A DNA stretch of 64,000 nt from Actinomadura rupiterrae (GCF_024172125.1 NZ_JAMZEA010000006.1:248001-312000); one strand, 5' to 3'; shown: positions 8,069-16,733, counted from the first letter of the stretch. The notes: generated by a model from the letters alone, not told the origin. Numbers and translations: made by a program.

Positions 8069-8785
8069 GTGGTCGCACCTGCCCGGACCTCGGTCACCGA
8101 GGACACCATCGAACGCATCAAGGCGATGATCGCCCGCGGCGAGTTCGCGCCCGGCGAGCGCCTGCCCACCGAGCGCGAGCTGGTGGTGCGGCTCGGCGTG
8201 TCGCGCAGCTCGCTGCGCGAGGCGATCCGCGCCCTCACCCTGGTCGGCGTGCTGGAGGCCCGGCAGGGGGACGGCACGTACGTGACCAGCCTCGCGCCGC
8301 ACCTGCTGCTGGACGCGGTGGCCACGCTGGTCGAGCTGTCGCCGGACGCCACGGCGCTGGAGCTGCTGGCCGTCCGCCGGGTGCTGGAGGCCGCGGCCGC
8401 CGCGCAGGCGGCGAGCCGGATCACCGCCGTCGAGCTGGCCGAGCTGGCCCGCTGCCTGGAGGTGATGCGGCACGACCCGCACACCGGGGACGGCGACCTG
8501 GACGAGGCGATAGCCGCCGACCTGCGGTTCCACGAGATCATGGTGCGGGCGTCGGGCAACGCGGTGCTCGCCGCGTTCTGCACCGCGCTCGGCAGCCGGA
8601 CGCTGCGCGCGCGGGTGAAGCGCGGGCGGCTGGAGCGCGGCGTGTTCGGGCAGAGCCTGCACGAGCACGAGGCGATCTACGAGGCGCTGCACGACCGCGA
8701 CCCGTCCCGCGCCGCCGCGGTCGCCGCCTCGCACATCGCCTCGGTCGAGGCCTTCGTCCGGCACGCCCCGGTGCCCGTGGATTAG
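8069..8785 (+). CDS. FadR/GntR-family transcriptional regulator
   Basis: 238 residues. The N-terminal winged helix has the GntR signature G-E-R-L-P-T-E-R-E-L and R-L-G-V-S-R-S-S-L-R-E-A-I-R-A-L. The C-terminal all-helical FCD effector domain ends in H-x-x-I-Y-E-A-L-H-D-R-D. FCD domains bind small organic acids and usually a metal. GTG 8069 lies eight bases after TAGGAT (8056-8061), consistent with a leaderless transcript. Two identical-pattern operators flank its stop codon and the downstream promoter (8781-8795, 8844-8858), so it most likely controls the enolase/RraA/fucosidase genes that follow. Confidence 0.9.
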   Translation: MVAPARTSVTEDTIERIKAMIARGEFAPGERLPTERELVVRLGVSRSSLREAIRALTLVGVLEARQGDGTYVTSLAPHLLLDAVATLVELSPDATALELLAVRRVLEAAAAAQAASRITAVELAELARCLEVMRHDPHTGDGDLDEAIAADLRFHEIMVRASGNAVLAAFCTALGSRTLRARVKRGRLERGVFGQSLHEHEAIYEALHDRDPSRAAAVAASHIASVEAFVRHAPVPVD

Positions 8786-8795
8786 TCAGACCAAT
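8781..8795. promoter_or_regulatory. FadR-type operator 1
   Basis: ATTAGTCAGACCAAT fits the odd-length palindrome ATTnGTCnGACnAAT and contains TnGTnnnACnA, the consensus known for FadR-subfamily GntR regulators. It overlaps the stop codon of the regulator gene. Confidence 0.75.
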
Positions 8796-8843
8796 CTCCC
8801 TCCAAGCCCTCAGTCTCTCGCCCTGTAGACCCATGTTCCCACA

Positions 8844-8858
8844 ATTGGTCTGACGAAT
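8844..8858. promoter_or_regulatory. FadR-type operator 2
   Basis: ATTGGTCTGACGAAT is a second copy of ATTnGTCnGACnAAT, centred 63 bases from the first, and ends three bases before a predicted -35 box. Confidence 0.78.
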
Positions 8859-8861
8859 CTC

Positions 8862-8890
8862 TTGAGTCCGGCCGTTTCGCGCCGTACGGT
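8862..8890 (+). promoter_or_regulatory. predicted sigma70-type promoter for enolase/RraA/fucosidase genes
   Basis: TTGAGT (8862-8867), a 17-base spacer and TACGGT (8885-8890) lie 30 bases upstream of the ATG at 8920. Operator 2 abuts the -35 box. Confidence 0.6.
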
Positions 8891-8919
8891 GACGCCGTGC
8901 GATGCGAAGGAGTGAGGGC

Positions 8920-10065
8920 ATGAGGATCGTCGGCCTGCGGGCCGTTCCGCTGAGCGCCGCCCCCGGGGACCCGCCCCTGGAATGGGTCGGCGGCCGGATC
9001 GAGACCTGGGACGCCGCGCTGGTGGAGATCACCACGGCGGACGGGGTGACCGGCGTCGGCGAGGCGGCGCAGGGCATCATGGCCGCCGCCGCGCTGCCGG
9101 GGCTGGTCGCGGCGCTGCGGCCGTACGCGGAGGGGCTGGAGTTCGGGCACCCGCGCGAGGTCGGCGACGCGCTGCGGGACCGCACCGCGTTCTGGGCCCG
9201 CGGCGGGATCGCCGCCGGCGCGGTCGCGGCGGTCGAGGTCGCCGCGTTCGACGCGATGGGCAAGGCGCTGGGCGTCCCGGCCTACGAGCTGCTCGGGGGG
9301 CTGCGCCGGGACCGCGTCGAGGTGTACGCGAGCGGCGGCCTGGGCGTGGACGAGGACCAGGTCGTCGCCTGGGCCCGGGCCATGGAGGCGGACGGCTTCG
9401 GCACCGTGAAGTTCCGCGCGATGACCGGCCCGGACCGGACGATCGGCCTGGTCGACAAGGTGCTCGCCGCGCTGCGCCCGGAGACGCGGTTCGTGCTGGA
9501 CGCCGTGCAGGGCTGCGCCGGGCGGCCGTGGCCCCACCAGGACGTCCTCCGGGTCGGGCGGCACCTGGAGCGCTACGGCCCGCGCTGGTACGAGGAGCCT
9601 TGCCGGGCCGAGGACGTCGCCGGCTACACCTCCGTCCGGTCCGCGCTGGACGTCCCGGTGTCGGGGGTGGAGAGCTACTCGACGCGGCAGGAGTTCGAGC
9701 GGCTGGTCGAGGCGGACGGCGCGGACGTGCTCCAGCCCGACGTCGGCATGGTCGGCGGCCCGGTCGAGTTCCAGCGGATCGCGCGGCTGGCGCGCGAGGC
9801 GGGCCTGGCCTGCGTCCCGCACATCTGGTCGTCCGGCGTGAACCTGATGGCGAGCCTGCACGCGGTGTTCGCCACCGAGGGTGTCGAGCTGGCCGAGCTG
9901 TGCACGCTGCCGAACCCGCTGCGCGAGGCGCTGTGCGTCGAGCCGCCGCGCCGGGACGGCTCCTTCCTGCTGCCGCCGTCCGGACCGGGCCTGGGCGTCG
10001 CGCTCACCCCGGAGATCGAGCAGAAGTTCCCGTTCCGTCCGGGAGGCGGCCATGTCATCCGCTGA
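8920..10065 (+). CDS. enolase-superfamily (mandelate racemase/muconate lactonizing) enzyme, probable sugar-acid dehydratase
   Basis: 381 residues. An N-terminal capping domain precedes a TIM-barrel. Visible catalytic residues follow the mandelate-racemase subgroup: K164-F-R166 on strand 2; metal ligands Asp194 (V-L-D-A-V-Q-G), Glu225 or Glu226 (W-Y-E-E-P) and Glu251; and the Asp274/His301 dyad (L-Q-P-D-V-G and P-H-I-W). The dyad spacing of 27 matches mandelate racemase. Such enzymes often dehydrate sugar acids. The adjacent RraA aldolase and fucosidase suggest a deoxy-sugar acid such as L-fuconate, which is inference. ATG 8920 follows AAGGAG; the 6-residue longer start lacks a ribosome site. 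Confidence 0.85.
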   Translation: MRIVGLRAVPLSAAPGDPPLEWVGGRIETWDAALVEITTADGVTGVGEAAQGIMAAAALPGLVAALRPYAEGLEFGHPREVGDALRDRTAFWARGGIAAGAVAAVEVAAFDAMGKALGVPAYELLGGLRRDRVEVYASGGLGVDEDQVVAWARAMEADGFGTVKFRAMTGPDRTIGLVDKVLAALRPETRFVLDAVQGCAGRPWPHQDVLRVGRHLERYGPRWYEEPCRAEDVAGYTSVRSALDVPVSGVESYSTRQEFERLVEADGADVLQPDVGMVGGPVEFQRIARLAREAGLACVPHIWSSGVNLMASLHAVFATEGVELAELCTLPNPLREALCVEPPRRDGSFLLPPSGPGLGVALTPEIEQKFPFRPGGGHVIR

Positions 10066-10726
10066 GCCCTCGCCTGCTGAGGCGCCGTCGCCTGCCGGGC
10101 GGCTCGGTTTCAGCACCGCGCAGACGTCCGACTCGCTGGACGCGGCGGGCCTGCGCGAGCAGGTCGTCCGCGCGCCGATCCGGCCGCTGCGGCCGGGGTT
10201 CCGCGCGGCGGGCCGGGCCCGGACGGTCCGGTTCGGCCCGGCGGAGTCCGCAGGCGACGACCCGTACGACGACATGATCGATTTCATCGACGGGATCCGG
10301 CCCGGCGAGCTGGTCGTGGTCGCGGCGGACGGCAGCGACCGGTCGGCGCTGTGGGGCGAGCTGTTCACCGCCGCCGCGCGCGGCCACGGCGCGGCGGGCG
10401 TCGTCTGCGACGGCTTCACCCGCGACCACGACCGCGTCCTCGCGCTGGACCTGCCGGTGTTCTCGCGCGGCGCCCTGCCGGTGGACTACCGCGCCCGGCA
10501 GCGGGTCGTCGCCGTCCAGGAGCCGGTGACGTGCGGCGGTGTCCGGATCGTCCCCGGTGACCTGGTCGTCGCCGACGACGACGGCGTCGTCCGCGTCCCC
10601 GCCGACCGCGAGGCCGAGGTGACCGGCCTGGCGTCGCGGCGCGCCGGTACCGAGGACCGCGTCCTGTCCGCGCTGCTGGACGGTGACTCGCTCCGCGACG
10701 TCTGGGAGCGCTTCCGCGTCCTCTGA
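10052..10726 (+). CDS. RraA-family protein, probable pyruvate-forming class II aldolase
   Basis: 224 residues. The RraA/HMG-aldolase fold is recognisable from G-A-A-G-V-V-C-D-G-F-T-R-D (the G-x-V-x-D-G-x-x-R-D metal-binding motif) and from V-x-P-G-D-L-V-V-A-D-D-D-G-V-V. Family aldolases cleave 4-hydroxy-2-oxo acids to pyruvate plus an aldehyde or oxo-acid using a divalent metal. The start overlaps the enolase-type gene by 14 bases with GGGAGG upstream, so the two are coupled. Together a dehydratase and an aldolase would complete a 2-keto-3-deoxy-sugar-acid pathway. Regulation of RNase E, the namesake role, is less likely in this context. Confidence 0.78.
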   Translation: MSSAEPSPAEAPSPAGRLGFSTAQTSDSLDAAGLREQVVRAPIRPLRPGFRAAGRARTVRFGPAESAGDDPYDDMIDFIDGIRPGELVVVAADGSDRSALWGELFTAAARGHGAAGVVCDGFTRDHDRVLALDLPVFSRGALPVDYRARQRVVAVQEPVTCGGVRIVPGDLVVADDDGVVRVPADREAEVTGLASRRAGTEDRVLSALLDGDSLRDVWERFRVL

Positions 10727-10767
10727 TCTCTCCTCTCCCACCCACCCCCCACCTGGAGGAGTCCGCA

Positions 10768-13182
10768 ATGGCAAGGAGCAAGGCAAGGCGTACGGCAAGG
10801 AGCGCGGCACGGAGCCGGCCGCGCTCGGTGATCGCGGCGCTCGCCACCGGCACGCTGGTGACGGCGGTCTGCGCGACCCCGGCGGTCGCGCAGGGCAACG
10901 GCGGCGACAACGGCCGGGGCAACGGCCACGGCCGGGGACACAAGGGTCATCACCGGAGCCTGGGCGAACCCGATTACACCCCGACGCCCGAGTCCCTGGC
11001 CAAGCACAAGGTCCCGGAATGGTTCGAGGATGCCAAGCTCGGCATCTTCATCACCTGGGGCGCGTACTCGGTCCCGGCGTTCGCGCCGAAGGACGGCAGC
11101 GGCAGCAAGTACGCCGAGTGGTACTGGTCCGAGATGAACCGGAAGGACAGCGCCACCCAGAAGTACCACCTCGCCAACTACGGCAAGGACGTCTCCTACG
11201 ACGACTTCCTGAATCAGTGGAAGGCCGAGAAGTGGAACCCGGACGACTGGATGAAGCTGTTCAAGGCGGGCGGCGCGAAGTACTGGACGCTCGTCGCCAA
11301 GCACCATGACGGCATCGCGCTCTGGGACTCCGCCTACACCGACCGCACGACCGTGAAGTACGGCCCGCACCGCGACATCGTGAAGGACCTGGTGGACGCG
11401 GACGACAAGGGCGGCTACGGCCTCAAGAAGGGCATCTACTACTCCATGCCGGAGTGGTACAACCCGTCCGAGCCGGTGCAGTGGGGCGGCTGGTTCGGAC
11501 GCGGTGCGCCGAAGAACCCGTTCACCGGCGAGCCCGTCCCGTACACCGGCGACAGGCCGGTGAAGGACTACGTCATGGACTACCAGTACCCGCAGATGAC
11601 GGAGGTGGTGAAGAAGTACGACCCGGACGTCATCTGGTGCGACATCGGCGGCGTGAACAACGCCGACCGGTTCATGGCCGACTACTACAACCAGGCCAAG
11701 AACCGCGTGAATCCCAAGGAAGTCGCGGTGGACAACCGCTGCGGCAACAAGTCCTACGACTTCACCACGCCGGAGTACAGCGTGGAGAAGGACATCAAGA
11801 CCGCCAAATGGGAGGCGAGCCGCGGCATCGGGATGTCCTACGGCTACAACGCCCAGGAGACGGCGGCCGACTACCTGACGGCCGACCAGCTCGTCACCAG
11901 CTTCGTCGACATCGTCAGCAAGAACGGCAACCTGCTGCTGGACGTCGGCCCGAAGGCGGACGGGACGATCCCCGACCCCCAGGCCGACCGCCTCAAGTCG
12001 CTCGGCTCCTGGCTGGCGACCAACGGCGAGGCGGTCTACGGGTCGCGGTACTGGACGCAGGCGGAGGACAGCGGATCGAACGTCCCGGTGCGGTTCGCCA
12101 CGCAGCCGAACGCGTTCTATGCGACCGCGCTCCAATGGCCCGGAAGCAGCCTGAACCTGACCGCGCCCGTACCGGTGAAGGCCGGGGACGAGGTCCGGCT
12201 ACTCGGCTACGACAAGCCGCTGGCCTGGACCAAGGACGCGCAAGGCCGTCTGGCGGTCACGATGCCGCCGCAGTCGGCTGTGAAGGCCGAGTCGGCGTAC
12301 ACGTTCCGGATCGCCGCCAAGGGCTACGACGCGTCCCGGGCCACGCTGCTCGGGGTGACACCGTCGGCGACGTCCGCCCACCCGGGTGAGACCAGCCACG
12401 TGACGGTGGACCTGGCGAACCGCGGCGACCGGTCCGCGCCGGGCGGAACGCTCAGCATCACCAACCCGTTCGGCGGCGCGCCGATCGTCCGCTCGTACCC
12501 GTCGCTCGCGGCGCACGGCCGGACGTCGGTCACCGTGGACGTCCCGGTGCCCGCCGGGACCGCGAGCGGCGACCACAAGCTCGCGGCGACCGCCACGGGC
12601 GGGTCCGAGACGTTCACCGCCGCTTCGGTGCTGCACGTCACCGGGCCGATGACGCGGGTGAGCCTGCCGTACACCGATGATGTGATCGCCTCGCCCGACG
12701 CTCCGACCGCCGGCGACTTCGGCGACGGCTACGCCTACGCCGGCCAGGAGCTCCCCGCCGCCGGGCCGGTCACGGTCGGGGACGTCCCGTACACCTTCCC
12801 GTCCGGTGCGGGGTCGGCCGCCAACGCGCTGGTCACGGCAGGGCAGAAGGTCGCCGTACCGGACGGCGCGTACAGCGGGCTGCACGTGCTGGCGTCGGCG
12901 TCCTACGGCCCGGCCGACATCACGGTCACGGCCACCTACACCGACGGCACGACGCGGGACCTGCGGCTCAGTGCCCAGGACTGGATGACCGGCGCGGGCA
13001 CCACCGCGGCGGCGACGAGCCACCGCTACCACGCGGGGCAGCTCCAGGACGCCGTGACGAAGATCTACTCGCAGGCGCTGCCGCTCGATCCGGGCAAGCA
13101 CCTGGCATCGCTGACCTTCGGCGGTTCGAGCCAGGGCGGCCACACCCGGGCCGACCTGTTCGCGCTCACGCTGGAGGGCTAG
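10768..13182 (+). CDS. secreted GH29 alpha-L-fucosidase with accessory C-terminal domains
   Basis: 804 residues. A signal peptide ends near A-V-A|Q (about residue 41), followed by a Gly/His-rich linker. The GH29 barrel carries K-H-H-D-G at 178-182 and the nucleophile Asp292 in V-I-W-C-D-I-G (family W-x-D), and ends near residue 450. A CARDB/NEW3-like beta domain (about 520-610) and a C-terminal beta-sandwich (about 630-804) probably bind glycan or the cell surface. ATG 10768 has CTGGAGGAG upstream, 41 bases after the RraA gene, so it may share its transcript. It would release L-fucose outside the cell. Confidence 0.88.
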   Translation: MARSKARRTARSAARSRPRSVIAALATGTLVTAVCATPAVAQGNGGDNGRGNGHGRGHKGHHRSLGEPDYTPTPESLAKHKVPEWFEDAKLGIFITWGAYSVPAFAPKDGSGSKYAEWYWSEMNRKDSATQKYHLANYGKDVSYDDFLNQWKAEKWNPDDWMKLFKAGGAKYWTLVAKHHDGIALWDSAYTDRTTVKYGPHRDIVKDLVDADDKGGYGLKKGIYYSMPEWYNPSEPVQWGGWFGRGAPKNPFTGEPVPYTGDRPVKDYVMDYQYPQMTEVVKKYDPDVIWCDIGGVNNADRFMADYYNQAKNRVNPKEVAVDNRCGNKSYDFTTPEYSVEKDIKTAKWEASRGIGMSYGYNAQETAADYLTADQLVTSFVDIVSKNGNLLLDVGPKADGTIPDPQADRLKSLGSWLATNGEAVYGSRYWTQAEDSGSNVPVRFATQPNAFYATALQWPGSSLNLTAPVPVKAGDEVRLLGYDKPLAWTKDAQGRLAVTMPPQSAVKAESAYTFRIAAKGYDASRATLLGVTPSATSAHPGETSHVTVDLANRGDRSAPGGTLSITNPFGGAPIVRSYPSLAAHGRTSVTVDVPVPAGTASGDHKLAATATGGSETFTAASVLHVTGPMTRVSLPYTDDVIASPDAPTAGDFGDGYAYAGQELPAAGPVTVGDVPYTFPSGAGSAANALVTAGQKVAVPDGAYSGLHVLASASYGPADITVTATYTDGTTRDLRLSAQDWMTGAGTTAAATSHRYHAGQLQDAVTKIYSQALPLDPGKHLASLTFGGSSQGGHTRADLFALTLEG

Positions 13183-13193
13183 GGCACCGATGC

Positions 13194-13228
13194 GGTCCGC
13201 CCCCGCCGGTCTCCGGCGGGGGCGGACC
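13194..13228. terminator. bidirectional hairpin terminator
   Basis: A perfect 16-bp stem (GGTCCGCCCCCGCCGG at 13194-13209 with its complement at 13213-13228) closes a 3-base loop. It lies between the convergent fucosidase and galT genes. No T tract follows. Confidence 0.85.
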
Positions 13229-13248
13229 CGTCTCTCAGGGGCGTGGCG

Positions 13249-14262
13249 TCAGAGGGCGCGGAGGCGGGCGGCGGCGTCCTCGGGGCGGACGTCGTTGAGG
13301 AAGGCGCCGGTTCCGGTCTCGACCGAGGCGAGGTACTTGAGCTTGTCGGCCGTCCGCTGCGGGGTGTAGACCTCGGCCCACAGGTGGGAGCGGTCGCGGG
13401 CCGACGGCGGCGCCTGGTGCCAGCCCGCCATGTACGGGACGGCCTGGTCGTAGAGGCGCCCGAACCGTCCGAGGACGTCGGCGTACAGGCCCATCAGCTC
13501 GTCCGCCTCGGGCTCGCCGAGCGCGACCAGGTCCGGGACGTGCACGCGCGGGACGATCTGGACCTGGTACGGCCAGCGCGCGGCGTGCGGGACGAACGCG
13601 ACGAAGTTCGCGGTCTCGGCGACGACCCGCTCGCCGGTCGCCTCGCGCGCGACGATGTCGCAGAGGACGCAGCCGTCCTGCGCGAGGATCCGCTCGGTGC
13701 GCGGTGTCAGGTACGGGAAGGCGTAGATCTGGCCGTGCGGGTGGGAGAGCGTCGCGCCGATCTCCGCGCCGCGGTTCTCGAAGATGAACACCTCCGCGAC
13801 GTCCGGGCGGGCGCCCAGCTCGCGGGTGCGGTCGGTGAAGGCGCGGGCGACGGTCGCGAGCCGCTCGGGCGGGAGGTCCGCGAAGGTCGCGTCGTGGTCG
13901 TCGGTGAAGCAGACGACCTCGCAGCGCCCGCCGGCCGGTCCGCCGAGGGACGGGAACCGGTTCTCGAAGATCGCGACGTGGTAGCCGTCCGCCGGGACCT
14001 CGCTGTCGGGGTGGCCGGGGCAGAGCGGGCAGGCGGCGCGCGCGGCGGCGTCGGCCTTCGGCAGGAACGTGCGGGTCTGCCGGTGCGCGGCGATCACGAC
14101 GTGCTCGCCGGTCAGCGGGTCGAACCGCACCTCGGGACGCGGCTCGGACGGCGGCAGCTCGCGCCGGTCGGGCGCGGTGCGGTCCAGGCCCGGCACGTCG
14201 TCGAAGTAGATCAGCTCGCGGCCGTCGGCGAGCTTCACCGAGGTGCGGGCGCTGTCGGCCAT
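13249..14262 (-). CDS. galT: galactose-1-phosphate uridylyltransferase
   Basis: 337 residues. It has the zinc-binding C-P-L-C (78-81) and the active site S-H-P-H-G-Q (H-P-H at 174-176, with the second His as the uridylylated nucleophile), as well as the N-terminal R-F-D-P-L-T-G-E-H-V segment. It converts UDP-glucose plus galactose-1-phosphate to UDP-galactose plus glucose-1-phosphate in the Leloir pathway. ATG 14262 follows GAGGAAG. It lies 11 bases downstream of the DeoR-family regulator on the same strand, forming a two-gene operon. galK and galE are not in the window. Confidence 0.95.
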   Translation of the reverse strand: MADSARTSVKLADGRELIYFDDVPGLDRTAPDRRELPPSEPRPEVRFDPLTGEHVVIAAHRQTRTFLPKADAAARAACPLCPGHPDSEVPADGYHVAIFENRFPSLGGPAGGRCEVVCFTDDHDATFADLPPERLATVARAFTDRTRELGARPDVAEVFIFENRGAEIGATLSHPHGQIYAFPYLTPRTERILAQDGCVLCDIVAREATGERVVAETANFVAFVPHAARWPYQVQIVPRVHVPDLVALGEPEADELMGLYADVLGRFGRLYDQAVPYMAGWHQAPPSARDRSHLWAEVYTPQRTADKLKYLASVETGTGAFLNDVRPEDAAARLRAL

Positions 14263-14273
14263 GGGGTGCTTCC

Positions 14274-15065
14274 TCACGAGGGTCCGGTGCGGTGGACGGT
14301 CGCGCCCGCGTCGGCGAGCGCGGCGAGCTCGGCGGCGGGCGCGGCCGCGTCGGTGAACAGGTGCGCGATGCGTCCAGGCGGGACGGTCTGGAACAGCGCG
14401 TCCGCGCCGACCTTGGTGTGGTCGGCGAGCACGACGGGCCGCTCGGCGCACGCCGCTATCGCCCGGTCGGCGGCGGCGACGGCCAGGTGCGGGGTGGACA
14501 GGCCGCGCGCGGCGGTCAGCCCGTTCCCGGACAGGAACGCGTGCCGGACCCGGACCGTCCCGAGGAACGCCTCGGTCTCGGCGCCGACCAGCGCGCGGAT
14601 CGGCCCGCGCAGCGTGCCGCCGGTGAGCACGACCTGCGCGGTGCGCGAGTCTGCGAGCGCCTCGGCGACGGCGAGCGAGTTGGTGATGACGGTGAGGCCG
14701 GGCACGGCCGCCAGTCGCAGCGCGAGCTGCCGTGTGGTGGTGCCGGGGCCGATGACGACCGCGTCGTCCGGGCCGACGAGCTCGGCGGCGGCCTCGGCGA
14801 TGGCGGCCTTCTCGGCGACGGCGACGGCGGCCTTGTCCTGCTGGGTGGGCTCGTGCGCGAGGCCGCCGACGGGCGCGGCGCCGCCCCGGCTGCGGGTGAG
14901 CAGGCGGCGCTCCTCCAGGGTGCGCAGGTCGCGGCGGACGGTGGCCTCGGACGCGGACAGCTCCTCGGCGAGCGCCTGCAGCGGCATCGCGCCACGCTCG
15001 CGGAGCAGCCGGAGCAGCCGCTCGTGGCGCTCGGCGGCGAAGCGCGGCTGCGTCGCGTCGGTCAC
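14274..15065 (-). CDS. DeoR-family transcriptional regulator
   Basis: 263 residues. The N-terminal DeoR helix-turn-helix is R-H-E-R-L-L-R-L-L-R-E-R-G followed by S-E-A-T-V-R-R-D-L-R-T-L-E-E-R. The C-terminal sensor domain resembles ribose-5-phosphate isomerase (V-I-G-P-G-T-T-T, V-L-T-G-G-T-L-R, V-L-A-D-H-T-K) and normally binds a phosphosugar. GTG 15065 has a strong AGGAGGT site. Being co-transcribed with galT, it probably responds to a galactose-pathway phosphosugar. TTTCG-type palindromes upstream are candidate operators also covering the divergent beta-helix gene. Confidence 0.9.
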   Translation of the reverse strand: MTDATQPRFAAERHERLLRLLRERGAMPLQALAEELSASEATVRRDLRTLEERRLLTRSRGGAAPVGGLAHEPTQQDKAAVAVAEKAAIAEAAAELVGPDDAVVIGPGTTTRQLALRLAAVPGLTVITNSLAVAEALADSRTAQVVLTGGTLRGPIRALVGAETEAFLGTVRVRHAFLSGNGLTAARGLSTPHLAVAAADRAIAACAERPVVLADHTKVGADALFQTVPPGRIAHLFTDAAAPAAELAALADAGATVHRTGPS

Positions 15066-15097
15066 GGCTCACCTCCTATCGCTCACTAACGTACCAC

Positions 15098-15109
15098 TTT
15101 CGAGCGAAA
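15098..15109. promoter_or_regulatory. candidate DeoR operator
   Basis: TTTCGAGCGAAA is an inverted repeat. TTTCGAGC recurs as a direct copy at 15169-15176, and GAACGAAA appears at 15143-15150. One copy is next to a TACGTT -10-like hexamer for the regulator (complement of 15088-15093); another lies inside the divergent promoter spacer. Confidence 0.5.
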
Positions 15110-15158
15110 CCGATCAGATGATCTCTCTCGATGAGCACTGCTGAACGAAAATGAGGTA

Positions 15159-15187
15159 TTGCGCACAGTTTCGAGCATCTCTACGCT
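15159..15187 (+). promoter_or_regulatory. predicted promoter of the beta-helix gene
   Basis: TTGCGC (15159-15164), a 17-base spacer and TACGCT (15182-15187) lie upstream of the ATG at 15223. A TTTCGAGC half-site lies within the spacer. Confidence 0.5.
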
Positions 15188-15222
15188 GCGATCATCCAAC
15201 CCCACAGCGCCCCGGAGACCGC

Positions 15223-16728
15223 ATGCGCACCCGCCTCCTCCTGACCTTCGGCGTCGCCGCCCTCGGCACGACGGCCCTGACCGCCGCCCCCGCCTCCGCC
15301 CTCAGCGGCGCCGCCCATTACGTGGACTGCTCCGCCGCGTCCGATGGGCGCGGCACCGCGCGCTCGCCCTGGAACACGCTCGCGTCCGTCAACGCTCACA
15401 CCTTCGGACCGGGTGACCGGATCCTGTTCAAGCGCGGCGCGACCTGCACCGGAACGTTCGCCCCGCACGGTTCAGGTCGCCAGGGCGCGCCGATCCGGGC
15501 GGACGCCTACGGGCGCGGTCCGGGTCGTCCGGTCATCGGCGGAGCGGGCGCGCCGGACGCGATCGTCCTGCACAACCAGCAGTACTGGGAGGTCCGGAAC
15601 CTCGAAGCCACCAACACCGCCGCGACGCCCGGCAAGCGGCGCGGCGTCCGGGTGAGCGGCGGCGACGCGGGGACGCTCCGGCACATCGTCCTGTCCGGGC
15701 TGGACGTCCACGACGTGAGCGGCGACGACAGCAAGGACGTCGGCGGCTCGGCCGGGATCACCGTCTGGGTCGAGGGCACGGCGACGCCGACCGTCTTCGA
15801 CGACCTGCGGATCACCGGCAACCGCGTCGCGCACGCCGACCGGTCCGGGATCTTCCTGTTCTCCACCTGGAACCGGTCCGGCTGGGGCGGCGGCGCGAAG
15901 GGCGCCTACCACCCGTGGACGCGCGTCGCGGTCAGCGGCAACCGCGTCTCCGACATCGGCGGCGACGGCATCGTGGTCGGCAACGTCAAGGGCGCGGTCG
16001 TCGAGCGCAACCGCGTGGACGGCTTCCAGAAGCGGTCGGCCGGCTACAGCGCCGGGCTCTGGACGCACAACTCCGACGACGTCGTCCTGCAGCACAACGA
16101 GGTCTCCGGCGGGCACACCACCCGCGACGGCATGGCCTTCGACGTCGACCAGGACGCCTACGGGACGGTCTTCCAGTACAACTACAGCCACGACAACGAG
16201 GGCGGCTTCCTGCTGCTCTGCAACGCCGACGGCGCGGTGAGGAACGCGGTCGTCCGCTACAACGTGAGCGTCAACGACCGCTTCCGCGGCGTCGAGAACT
16301 GCGGCGGGACGATCGACAGCGCCGCCATCTACAACAACACCTTCTACATCGGTGACGGCGTCTCGCAGAACGTGGTCAACGAGAACAACACCAACCTCCG
16401 GAACGTCACCTTCGCCAACAACATCGTCGTGAAGCAGGGGTCCGGGACGGCGGTGTTCAAGCTGCTGTCGGGTGGTTACCGCGTCCAGAACAACCTGCTG
16501 AACGGCGTTGCGACGCCGTCCGGAGCAACCGGAACAATCACCGGCGATGCACGGCTCACCGCCCCGGGCGGCACGCGCCCCGCCGACTACCGAATCCGCC
16601 CCGGCTCGCCCGCGCAGCGCGCCGGCCTAACGATCGCCAACAACGGCGGCCGCGACTACTTCGGCAACCGCGTCCCACCCACCTGCACCCCCGACGTGGG
16701 CGCCCACCAGCTCTCCACCGGCTGCTGA
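15223..16728 (+). CDS. secreted right-handed parallel beta-helix protein
   Basis: 501 residues. A signal peptide of about 27 residues (L-L-L-T-F-G-V-A-A-L-G, ending near A-S-A-L) is followed by repeated short beta turns with Asn ladders, for example I-T-G-N-R-V-A, V-S-G-N-R-V-S, V-V-E-R-N-R-V and Y-N-N-T-F-Y. This is the pectate-lyase/PbH1 architecture. Such proteins bind or cleave polysaccharides, but I see no specific catalytic signature. ATG 15223 was chosen over an in-frame start 24 codons upstream because the signal peptide begins there. It is divergent from the deoR-galT operon and may be co-regulated with it. Confidence 0.8.
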   Translation: MRTRLLLTFGVAALGTTALTAAPASALSGAAHYVDCSAASDGRGTARSPWNTLASVNAHTFGPGDRILFKRGATCTGTFAPHGSGRQGAPIRADAYGRGPGRPVIGGAGAPDAIVLHNQQYWEVRNLEATNTAATPGKRRGVRVSGGDAGTLRHIVLSGLDVHDVSGDDSKDVGGSAGITVWVEGTATPTVFDDLRITGNRVAHADRSGIFLFSTWNRSGWGGGAKGAYHPWTRVAVSGNRVSDIGGDGIVVGNVKGAVVERNRVDGFQKRSAGYSAGLWTHNSDDVVLQHNEVSGGHTTRDGMAFDVDQDAYGTVFQYNYSHDNEGGFLLLCNADGAVRNAVVRYNVSVNDRFRGVENCGGTIDSAAIYNNTFYIGDGVSQNVVNENNTNLRNVTFANNIVVKQGSGTAVFKLLSGGYRVQNNLLNGVATPSGATGTITGDARLTAPGGTRPADYRIRPGSPAQRAGLTIANNGGRDYFGNRVPPTCTPDVGAHQLSTGC

Positions 16729-16733
16729 CACGC

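Noticed and set aside
13194..13228. Riboswitch or structured RNA
   Set aside because: It is a simple perfect hairpin between convergent stops, best explained as a terminator.
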